A stretch of DNA of 55,402 bases, taken from assembly GCA_947475765.1 (NCBI GenBank), contig CANJMM010000008.1, forward strand, positions 1 through 55,402, read 5' to 3'. The DNA is from Legionellales bacterium. GTDB lineage: Bacteria; Pseudomonadota; Gammaproteobacteria; Berkiellales; Berkiellaceae. Of the stretch, positions 18,760 through 26,211 are shown piece after piece. Every line of letters starts with the position of its first letter. Position 1 is the first letter of the stretch. The notes below the pieces were generated by a model. The model was not told the origin of the DNA, searched no databases, and was given only the letters and a program-made list of their open reading frames with translations. The position numbers and the translations under genes are program-made.

Positions 18760-20283
18760 TTATTTTGATCCTTTTTTTCTGACGATAAATAAAAAACCTT
18801 GGACAGGGTTATTTTCTTGATAGCGTATAATAATAGGCTTATTTAACTCGACTTTTAACTCAAGTTCTTTGACTTCGTTCTCGATATAAAATTGGCTATG
18901 AGCAAAACGACCAGATGTCTGTAATCGATAAGGCTGATTTTTTTTAACAGGAGAATTGAGTGCCTCCACACTAAAAGCCAATAGGCTGTTAGGCATAAGA
19001 GATTTTTGACAATAAGCTAATACTGCTTTTAGATCGCCAAAATAACAAAACACATCTGCAGCAATCATTAGGTCATATTCTTCTGGGTGTTTAGGTAAGA
19101 AATGCATAATATCATCAGTATATAATTTATAATAACCGCCTAAGCGTTTGGCAACAGCAATCATATTTTCAGATATATCTACACCTATTAGCCGAAGACT
19201 TAGATCAAGCAAATAGGGTGCCATTAAACCTGTCCCACAACCTAAATCGAGGGTTTTTTCTATTAAGCCTTGATTCAGCATATAGGGTGTAAGCGCCTCA
19301 CGTATAAGATTAGGGACTTGATAGTTTAATTTTGTTGTAACATGATTATTATAATTATAGGCATACTGATCAAATAAAGCTTGAATGAATTCAGGTGGCG
19401 TTTGCTTGATTTGTGGATTTTCTGAAATGGCATCAATCATATGCTTTGCCGTTAAATTGTCAGGTTGTAATTGATACGTTTTTTTAAAATAAATCAATGC
19501 TTGAGTACGTTGATTTAAATGCAATAAAACCGTCGCTAAATTATGACAGGCAAAAGCATGGTCTGGGTTAAGCTCAATGATTTTTTCATACAATACTTTG
19601 GCATTATAATACTCTGCTTCAGAAGAATGAATAATGGCAAGGTGAAACAGTAAATCAATATTATCTGGGTCTCGTGATAAAGCTTGTCTTAAAAATCCTT
19701 TTGCTTCATCGTAACGTTTTAATTCAGTGAGCAAAATACCGGCATTATGTAACGCACCTAAGTGATCCGATCGTTTTTTTAAGACGATTAAATAATGTGT
19801 TAAGGCATCTTGAAATCGATCTTGTTTGGCATAGCAAGAAGCTAAGTTATAATGCGCATTAATTTTTTCAGGTGCACTTTGTACCGCTCTTTCAAGTTCT
19901 TCTGTGGCTTCTTTTATGTGGCCTATTTTGAATAATAAGGCGCCTAAATTATTATGCACATCGGCATAGGGGGTTTTAAGTCGTAAGGCTTCACGATAGT
20001 GTTGCAAGGCAAGATCTATTTTGCCTATTTTTTTATAGGTATTGGCAATATTATTATGAAATCCAGGCGTCATAGGGGAAATGTTAATGGCCTTGAGCAT
20101 CCATTTTAGCGCTTTATGATATTGCGATCTTTGGGCATAACATAATCCTAAGCCATGTAAAGCATCGCTATTGTTCGGGTTAGCTTTAAGCATTTTTCGA
20201 AATAAATTACTGGCTTTTATGGGTTTTCCAGACTGTTGTGCCATAAAAGCTTGAGATAAAATATCGCTTAAAATATCAGACAT
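18760..20283 (-). CDS. TPR-repeat protein fused to a SAM methyltransferase
   Basis: The N-terminal part (about residues 1-285) is a run of eight or so TPR units, for example ALHGLGLCYAQRSQYHKALK and HNNLGALLFKIGHIKEATEE. The C-terminal part is a class I methyltransferase with motif I LDLGCGTGLMAPYL, an acidic GVDISENMIAVAKRLG strand and motif IV DLMIAADVFCYF. It ends QTSGRFAHSQFYIE and VQGFLFIVRKK. The substrate is unknown; the TPR part suggests a protein partner. ATG 20283 is preferred; a GTG at 20289 in the same frame is possible. It starts a few bases after the WD40 gene stop, so the two are probably translated together. Confidence 0.88.
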   Translation of the reverse strand: MSDILSDILSQAFMAQQSGKPIKASNLFRKMLKANPNNSDALHGLGLCYAQRSQYHKALKWMLKAINISPMTPGFHNNIANTYKKIGKIDLALQHYREALRLKTPYADVHNNLGALLFKIGHIKEATEELERAVQSAPEKINAHYNLASCYAKQDRFQDALTHYLIVLKKRSDHLGALHNAGILLTELKRYDEAKGFLRQALSRDPDNIDLLFHLAIIHSSEAEYYNAKVLYEKIIELNPDHAFACHNLATVLLHLNQRTQALIYFKKTYQLQPDNLTAKHMIDAISENPQIKQTPPEFIQALFDQYAYNYNNHVTTKLNYQVPNLIREALTPYMLNQGLIEKTLDLGCGTGLMAPYLLDLSLRLIGVDISENMIAVAKRLGGYYKLYTDDIMHFLPKHPEEYDLMIAADVFCYFGDLKAVLAYCQKSLMPNSLLAFSVEALNSPVKKNQPYRLQTSGRFAHSQFYIENEVKELELKVELNKPIIIRYQENNPVQGFLFIVRKKGSK

Positions 20284-20290
20284 AAGCACA

Positions 20291-21301
20291 TTATTCCGTG
20301 TTGAGCATGTTTATTTTTGTGCCATAAAGAGAATATAAATACCCTAAGCCATTTGAAGATTGGGCAATAAGTTGATTTTTAGCATTAATGGCAAGCGCAA
20401 TGATGGGGGCAGGGCCGGTTATCCAGTTTGCTTTGTCATTTAGGTTAAATTGTTGGATTAGTTTGCCTGTTTTAACTTCAAAAATACGAATAAATCTGGG
20501 AGAACACCCTGCGGCAACATATCGATTGTTGTCAAAAAACACCCCCGATAAAAAGCTATTTGAACCCAAGCTAAAATCATGGCCTAATTTATTCGTTAAA
20601 AGGCTGACAATTTTACCTGTTGGTAGCGATAAAATTTTTGATTGACCTAAAGTTTGGCTCATTAAAATAAATTGATCATCAGGTGAAAAAACAGCAGATT
20701 GAATGCCACTTTCCATTAACCACTGCTGAGCCAATTTTCCTGTGCTTAAATCCCATAGTCTAAGACTGGTATCGTTTGAACCAATTAACGCAAATTGGCC
20801 ACTGTGCGACAGTGAAACAGTATGCACAGAATCGGCATGGTCAAATTCTTTAATAATATTACCTGAAACTAAATCGAGTAAAATGGCTTTAGCCTCACTA
20901 AAGCCAATGAGTGCATATTTTCCTTGTTCCGATAAACTTAAAGACAGAATTTGGGTGTCTTGATGGGGTAATTGCCAATAACGCAGAGATTTTCCAGTTT
21001 TAAGATCCCAAATACCAATTTCACCGGGTAAAGCAGTCGCAGCGATGCTAGCACCAGAGGCCAGGGCAACCTGTGTGATGGTTTTAAGTTGCTTTGTTTT
21101 GTTGTCAACACCATGATTGAATTGATAGAGGGCTTGGTTTTTTTCTAATGCCCAATAGTAAACACCTTTGTCTACGCTGGCGAATAAGCTGTATTTTCCA
21201 TCAGGGGATAAAGTACTTGAAAATAAGCCGACAGAAGAAAATGTCCAGATTTTTTCTGGGCTGTCAGAAGGTGTGCAGCTTATCAAGGGTATGACAAGCA
21301 A
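20291..21301 (-). CDS. WD40/beta-propeller-like lipoprotein, start uncertain
   Basis: The product has about six WD40-like blades, such as LSPDGKYSLFASVDKGVYYW, VALASGASIAATALPGEIGIWDLKTGKSL and ALIGSNDTSLRLWDLSTGKL. Near the start it reads LLLVIPLISCTPSDSPEK, and LISC is a good lipobox, so it is probably an envelope lipoprotein. The only standard start in the frame is TTG at 21301, which leaves just eight residues before the cysteine. The frame stays open upstream with VATQFVAYFFGLLL, a proper signal-peptide core, but without ATG, GTG or TTG up to the mip stop. A non-standard start (ATT or CTG) or a small sequence change is possible. Its role is unknown; beta-propellers bind other proteins. 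Confidence 0.75.
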   Translation of the reverse strand: MLVIPLISCTPSDSPEKIWTFSSVGLFSSTLSPDGKYSLFASVDKGVYYWALEKNQALYQFNHGVDNKTKQLKTITQVALASGASIAATALPGEIGIWDLKTGKSLRYWQLPHQDTQILSLSLSEQGKYALIGFSEAKAILLDLVSGNIIKEFDHADSVHTVSLSHSGQFALIGSNDTSLRLWDLSTGKLAQQWLMESGIQSAVFSPDDQFILMSQTLGQSKILSLPTGKIVSLLTNKLGHDFSLGSNSFLSGVFFDNNRYVAAGCSPRFIRIFEVKTGKLIQQFNLNDKANWITGPAPIIALAINAKNQLIAQSSNGLGYLYSLYGTKINMLNTE

Positions 21302-21363
21302 CAGACCAAAAAAATAAGCGACAAACTGCGTCGCTACGGAGAGAGAGAATAAATAAATGAGTT

Positions 21364-22296
21364 TTAGCTCTTGTTGAGATTGCGTTGAGAAGCCGATTTT
21401 TGTGTCGAGCTAGAGGGGCTTTTTGTTGTCGTATTTGTTTTAGGGGGTGTTTTTTTAGCTTCAGGTGCGGCATTTTCTTTATTATTAATAGACACCAGTT
21501 CAATATTAAATAATAAAGTCGCATTAGGGCCAATAATTCTGCCAATGCCATTTTCGCCATAACCTAATTTAGCAGGTACGGCAATTTCCCATTTGGCACC
21601 AGGAGCCATTAGCTGTAATGCTTCAGTCCAGGCAGGAATAACGGCATTGACTTGAAATTGAGCCGGTTCACCACGAGAATAAGAGCTATCAAATTCTTTG
21701 CCATCAATAAATTTGCCACTGTATTGTGTGGTGACCGTGTCAGTGGCTATGGGTTTAGCACCTATGCCTTCTTGAAGCACACGATATTGTAAACCACTAG
21801 GCAAAGTAACGACGCCAGGTTTTTTCTTGTTTTCTTCCAAGAACTTAGTGCCTTCTTCTAGGTTTTTAGCAGAAAGTTTTAGTTGGTTTTCTTGTTGCTT
21901 TTGAATGAGTTTTTTTTGAAAATTGATAAGCGTATTTTTGACTTCTTCTTCGGTTAATAGATTCGGACCTGATTTTTGAGCATCGCTCAGGCCTTGCATA
22001 TATAAATTGGTATTAATTTCTATTTCTTGTTGCTTTAAGTCGCCACCCATTTGAATGCCAAGGCTGTAACTGATTTTATCGAGTTCAGAGACAGTAGAAA
22101 CAGGCGTGGCAGGGAGTGTTGCTGTTGTAGATATAGGGGTAGTGGGTGCTGGCGGTGGCGTAACCACAGCAGCAGCTGGTGGTGTTGCACTTATGGCGGC
22201 AGTGGGGGCAGAAGCATTAGGCGCTTCTGCAGCAAAAACGGAATTGCTAATAAGTACAGCTAAAGCAAGTGCACTAAAATAATATTTTTTTGTCAT
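21364..22296 (-). CDS. mip: Mip-type FKBP peptidyl-prolyl isomerase
   Basis: This is a periplasmic or surface prolyl isomerase of the Mip/FkpA type; Legionella Mip aids infection of host cells. It has a signal peptide (MTKKYYFSALALAVLISNSVFA-AE) and then an unusual Pro/Ala/Thr-rich spacer (about residues 25-72). The FKBP dimerisation domain follows (SELDKISYSLGIQMG, NTLINFQKKLIQKQQEN), then the FKBP catalytic domain with TTQYSGKFIDGKEFDSSY, IPAWTEALQLM and PAKLGYGENGIG. A Lys/Ser/Thr tail of about 35 residues extends past the FKBP fold. At 310 aa it is longer than Legionella Mip (about 233 aa) because of spacer and tail. AAAGGGAA lies upstream of the ATG. It is the first gene of a minus-strand cluster. 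Confidence 0.93.
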   Translation of the reverse strand: MTKKYYFSALALAVLISNSVFAAEAPNASAPTAAISATPPAAAVVTPPPAPTTPISTTATLPATPVSTVSELDKISYSLGIQMGGDLKQQEIEINTNLYMQGLSDAQKSGPNLLTEEEVKNTLINFQKKLIQKQQENQLKLSAKNLEEGTKFLEENKKKPGVVTLPSGLQYRVLQEGIGAKPIATDTVTTQYSGKFIDGKEFDSSYSRGEPAQFQVNAVIPAWTEALQLMAPGAKWEIAVPAKLGYGENGIGRIIGPNATLLFNIELVSINNKENAAPEAKKTPPKTNTTTKSPSSSTQKSASQRNLNKS

Positions 22297-22395
22297 GAGT
22301 TAAGTTCCCTTTGGCTTATATATAATATATATATAATATAATAGATCAATTATGCAAAATGCTGCATGCGTTATTATACACGAGAGAAAAAAACA

Positions 22396-23688
22396 ATGAA
22401 ATTAACTACTGTTAGTGAATCTAATTTTTTTCTAAATTTTTGTCAAAGGCGCTTATGGCTTATCTTGGTGTTAGGTTTTTCTGCTGGCTTGCCTTTAGGC
22501 TTAACGGGAACGACCTTACAGGCTTGGTATACGGTAGAGCATATGGATATTGTCACAATTGGCATGTTGGCCCTAATAGGACAGCCATATGTTTATAAAT
22601 TTCTTTGGGCGCCATTTTTAGACAGATTTGTGTTGCCTTTTGGTAAAGGGCGACGTCGCGGTTGGATTTTAGCCACTCAACTCACTCTAATTATATTGCT
22701 GGCGGGCATGAGCCAACTGAATCCAAGTGACCATCCTGGTTTGTTAGCTTTAGTAGGATTAGGCGTGGCCATTTTTTCGGCAACCCAAGATATTGCGGTA
22801 GATGCTTATAGAACTGAAGTGCTTACGCCAGAATCTCGTGGGATAGGGGCAGCCATGTTTGTAGCAGGCTATCGTATAGCGATGTTGGTTTCTGCTGGTT
22901 TTGCCATGGTCATGGCCAATTTCTATGGCTTTGAAAGCACCTACTTATTAATGAGTGCTTTAATGTTAATTGGGGTGGTGGCTACTTTTTTCTGTCAAGA
23001 AACCCCTATTCAAATTCAAAAAAATAGCAATTTAACAGAAGAACAAAGACCTATTAGTTTAAAAAGGGCTTTTGTTGATCCGCTTAAAGAATTTTTTTCA
23101 CGAGAAAAGGCAATCGGCTTAATTGCGCTCATTATTTTATATAAATTAGGAGATGCTTTTGCTGGAACATTAAGCACTACTTTTTTAATCAGGGAGGTTG
23201 GTTTTGATTTACTCGATGTGGGATTAACCAATAAAACCACAGGGTTAGCAGGATCTTTAATAGGTGCTTTTGTGGGCGGGTTTGCACTGTCACGAATGGG
23301 ATTATTTAAAGCGTTATTAAGCTTTGGTGTGTTGCAAGCAGTATCTAACTTAGGGTTTTATCTTTTATGTTTTACGGGACCTGATTATCCCATCATGGTT
23401 TCAACCGTATTTATTGAAAATTTTTGTGGCGGAATGGGAACAGCTGCCTATTTGGCGCTGATTATGAGCTTATGTGATAAGCGGTATACGGCTACACAAT
23501 TTGCGTTGCTTTCTGCGCTTAGTGCAATCGGAAGAGTGTTTGTTGGACCGCTGGCTGGCGTCATGGTCAATCAGTTAGGCTGGGCCGATTTTTTTATCGC
23601 CTCTGTTATTTTTTCTTTTCCTGGCATCATGCTTTTATTTTGGTTTAGAGTAAGCATTAATAAATTTTACCAGCCCAGCCTGCCTTAA
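22396..23688 (+). CDS. ampG: AmpG-type muropeptide permease (MFS)
   Basis: AmpG returns anhydro-muropeptides from the periplasm for peptidoglycan recycling. The 430-aa product has about 12 hydrophobic segments. The diagnostic opening is LGFSAGLPLGLTGTTLQAWY, followed by IGQPYVYKFLWAPFLDRFVLPFGKGRRRGW and ATQDIAVDAYRTEVL. Later FCGGMGTAAYLALIMSLCD fits the family. ATG 22366 opens the same frame, but ATG 22396 follows GAGAG at a good distance, matching the serS signal, and avoids a charged N-terminal extension. It is divergent from mip across an AT-rich gap with TATATA runs. Confidence 0.88.
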   Translation: MKLTTVSESNFFLNFCQRRLWLILVLGFSAGLPLGLTGTTLQAWYTVEHMDIVTIGMLALIGQPYVYKFLWAPFLDRFVLPFGKGRRRGWILATQLTLIILLAGMSQLNPSDHPGLLALVGLGVAIFSATQDIAVDAYRTEVLTPESRGIGAAMFVAGYRIAMLVSAGFAMVMANFYGFESTYLLMSALMLIGVVATFFCQETPIQIQKNSNLTEEQRPISLKRAFVDPLKEFFSREKAIGLIALIILYKLGDAFAGTLSTTFLIREVGFDLLDVGLTNKTTGLAGSLIGAFVGGFALSRMGLFKALLSFGVLQAVSNLGFYLLCFTGPDYPIMVSTVFIENFCGGMGTAAYLALIMSLCDKRYTATQFALLSALSAIGRVFVGPLAGVMVNQLGWADFFIASVIFSFPGIMLLFWFRVSINKFYQPSLP

Positions 23689-23697
23689 ATATTTTTT

Positions 23698-23768
23698 AAT
23701 AGGACAGCCATAATAAGTTTTTAATAGGACAGCCATAATAAGTTTTAATAGGACAGCCATAATAAGTT
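23698..23768 (+). repeat. Three tandem 22-bp repeats before the transposase
   Basis: Three identical copies of a 22-base unit starting AATAGGACAGCCATAAT and ending AAGTT occupy 23698-23719, 23723-23744 and 23747-23768, a spacing of 25 and 24 bases. They lie between the ampG stop and the transposase start. They are too closely spaced to be a CRISPR array and have no unique spacers. They are probably target or end sequences associated with the neighbouring tyrosine transposase. Confidence 0.9.
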
Positions 23769-23834
23769 GACATTATTTTTTTTAAAATTTACAGTATCAG
23801 TAGAGTTTAAAATTATCATAAACAAGGAAGTTAA

Positions 23835-24809
23835 GTGACCACGTCGCGAGCCGCTCAAATAGATTATTCATCTACGCCTTATTATCATCTTATGAATCGC
23901 TGTGTTCGTCGTTCTTATTTATGTGGAATCGATCAAGAAACAGGCAAAGATTATAGCCATCGTAAACAATGGCTCGTTGAGAGAATCAAGCAGTTGGCCA
24001 GTATCTTTTCTATTCATATTTGTGCTTATGCCGTAATGAGCAATCATTATCATGTTGTTTTATATGTAAATTTGCAAATGGCCTTAAATTGGTCACCAGA
24101 AGAAATTTTGCTTCGTTGGACACAGTTATTTGGCCCGAGTACAGCCAAACAGGTAGCAGGGCTTACACCAGATTTAGCAGAAAAAAAAATAGAAGAACTA
24201 CGGACCAGATTATCCAGTTTAAGTTGGTTTATGCGTTGCCTTAATGAGCCTATTGCGAGGCGTGCTAATTTAGAAGATAATTTGGATGGCCGTTTTTGGC
24301 AAGGTCGATTTAAATCACAAGCATTATTAGATGAAGGGGCAGTATTAAGTGCGATGGCCTATGTGGATTTAAATCCTATTCGGGCAAAAATTGCCGATAC
24401 ACCTGAAAGCTCTGAATTTACCTCTATTTATGAGCGCATACATCTTGCTCAAGTAGAGAAGCTAAAACAACCGGATAGTTTAATGCCTTTTTATAGCGAT
24501 GAAACTCATCTTTTACCTAAAATCAATTTTAGCTTTAAAGATTATTTAGAGTTAGTGGATACAACCGGTCGAATTCTCAGAGAAGATAAACCTGGTCGAA
24601 TTTTAGAGAATCATGCACCCATTTTAACACGTTTAAATTTAACCCCAAAAGGCTGGTTAAATATTGTACAAAATCTTGAAACCCACTTTTCTTATGTATT
24701 AGGGCACAGCCTGAAGTTTTCTAACTTTGCTAAAAAACACAGAATAAGGCCGCCTATGGGTAAAAGAAGCGTGAATCAGTGTTATTATCATTCAACAATG
24801 CCACCTTGA
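23835..24809 (+). CDS. REP-associated tyrosine transposase (Y1/IS200-like)
   Basis: A 324-aa single-strand HUH transposase of the REP-associated kind. The metal-binding motif is H71-Y72-H73 within AYAVMSNHYHVVLYVNL, and the catalytic tyrosine is probably Y176 in AYVDLNPIRAKIADTPE. LDGRFWQGRFKSQALLDEGA between them is also typical. It starts with GTG at 23835 behind AAGGAAG. The frame is intact, so the enzyme may be active. Its last 22 bases overlap the convergent end of fumC. Such transposases process short palindromic repeats elsewhere in the genome rather than only their own element. Confidence 0.9.
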   Translation: MTTSRAAQIDYSSTPYYHLMNRCVRRSYLCGIDQETGKDYSHRKQWLVERIKQLASIFSIHICAYAVMSNHYHVVLYVNLQMALNWSPEEILLRWTQLFGPSTAKQVAGLTPDLAEKKIEELRTRLSSLSWFMRCLNEPIARRANLEDNLDGRFWQGRFKSQALLDEGAVLSAMAYVDLNPIRAKIADTPESSEFTSIYERIHLAQVEKLKQPDSLMPFYSDETHLLPKINFSFKDYLELVDTTGRILREDKPGRILENHAPILTRLNLTPKGWLNIVQNLETHFSYVLGHSLKFSNFAKKHRIRPPMGKRSVNQCYYHSTMPP

Positions 24810-26173
24810 GTTAATAAAAAAGGATCTAATAATCGTTTGAGCTCGGCTTCAGAGACAGAAGTCATTTCTTTGGCCACATCAATTAAGGGTCTTTTTTGTT
24901 GATATGCTGCTTTGGCTATTTTAGCACCTAGTTCATAACCAATTTCACGATTTAATGCGGTAATAAGAATAGGATTTTTAGCTAAATTTTCTTGTATGTG
25001 CTCATAATTAACTGTAAAACCTAATATTGCTTTATCGGCAAGTAGTTTAACGCTATTGCTCAAAATTTCGATACTCTCAAGTAGATTTTTAGCGATAACA
25101 GGTAACATGACATTGAGTTGAAAATTGCCCGACTGGCCTGCAACCGTAATACACATATCGTTTCCGATGACTTGGGCACTGACCATGGCAATGGCTTCAG
25201 GTATCACAGGGTTAACTTTTCCAGGCATAATAGAGCTACCTGGCTGTAAGCTGGGTAAGGCAATTTCAGAAATGCCTGCTAAGGGCCCTGAATTCATCCA
25301 GCGTAAATCATTGGCTATTTTCATCAGGCTAACGGCAGTGGTTTTTAGTTGACCTGATAATTCAACTGCCGTATCTTGAGCACTTAAGGCCTCGAAATAA
25401 TTATCAGCAATTGTAAAAGATAGTTTTGTATAGGCAGATAATTGTTCGCAAAAAATACGTGAAAAATTAGGATGGGCATTGATTCCTGTTCCCACAGCCG
25501 TACCGCCAATGGCGAGTTTGCTTAGTTTGGGTAAGGTATTTTTAAGACGTGAGATGTTTTGCTTGATTTGTTGTGCCCAGCCACTAAGCTCTTGCCCTAA
25601 AGTCACCGGCATGGCATCCATTAAATGGGTTCGACCTGTTTTGGTTAAGCTTTTAAATTCAACTGAGCGTTTTAATATGACATCGTATAAATGCTGTAAT
25701 GCAGGTAATAATTTTTCGGTTAATTCTAGGCTGGCCGAAAGATGAATCGCAGTCGGGATCACATCATTACTCGACTGGCCCATGTTAACATGATCATTAG
25801 GATGAATATTTTGCTTTGATTGTAATGAGGCTAATCGTGAGATAACTTCGTTAGCATTCATATTTGAACTGGTACCAGATCCCGTTTGAAAAACATCAAT
25901 AGGAAATTGACTGTCATGTTGATGCTCAGTTACCTCTATACTGGCTTGAATAATACTAGAGGCTATTTTTTCGTCCAGTAAACCTAAGGCCAGATTGGTT
26001 CTGGCAGCATTGAGTTTAATTAACCCTAAGGCTTTGATAAAGCTTTTAGGTAAAGGTTTAAAACTAATCGGAAAATTATCGATGGCACGTTGGGTTTGTG
26101 CGCCATACAGCGCATTTTCAGGCACTTTTATTTCCCCCATAGAGTCCTGAACAATGCGATAAGATTTTGTCAT
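24788..26173 (-). CDS. fumC: Fumarate hydratase, class II
   Basis: FumC interconverts fumarate and malate in the TCA cycle as an iron-independent homotetramer. The 461-aa product has the normal length. Motifs are GSGTSSNMNANEVI near residue 100, TGRTHLMDAMPVTLGQE near 185 and the superfamily signature GSSIMPGKVNPVIPEA near 315, which holds the catalytic serine loop. It follows acnA by 38 bases on the same strand, so two consecutive-pathway enzymes are likely co-transcribed. The end of a transposase gene overlaps its last codons without disrupting them. Confidence 0.97.
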   Translation of the reverse strand: MTKSYRIVQDSMGEIKVPENALYGAQTQRAIDNFPISFKPLPKSFIKALGLIKLNAARTNLALGLLDEKIASSIIQASIEVTEHQHDSQFPIDVFQTGSGTSSNMNANEVISRLASLQSKQNIHPNDHVNMGQSSNDVIPTAIHLSASLELTEKLLPALQHLYDVILKRSVEFKSLTKTGRTHLMDAMPVTLGQELSGWAQQIKQNISRLKNTLPKLSKLAIGGTAVGTGINAHPNFSRIFCEQLSAYTKLSFTIADNYFEALSAQDTAVELSGQLKTTAVSLMKIANDLRWMNSGPLAGISEIALPSLQPGSSIMPGKVNPVIPEAIAMVSAQVIGNDMCITVAGQSGNFQLNVMLPVIAKNLLESIEILSNSVKLLADKAILGFTVNYEHIQENLAKNPILITALNREIGYELGAKIAKAAYQQKRPLIDVAKEMTSVSEAELKRLLDPFLLTQGGIVE

Positions 26174-26211
26174 TCGTTATATTATCCTTAAGATTTTTAA
26201 ATTATTTTTAA

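Noticed and set aside
21264-21560. A 98-aa ORF that could extend the WD40 gene upstream
   Set aside because: It lies in another frame and is a shadow of the mip C-terminus.
23698-23768. CRISPR array
   Set aside because: There are only three copies with 2-3 base gaps and no spacer-sized unique sequence, and no cas genes are nearby.
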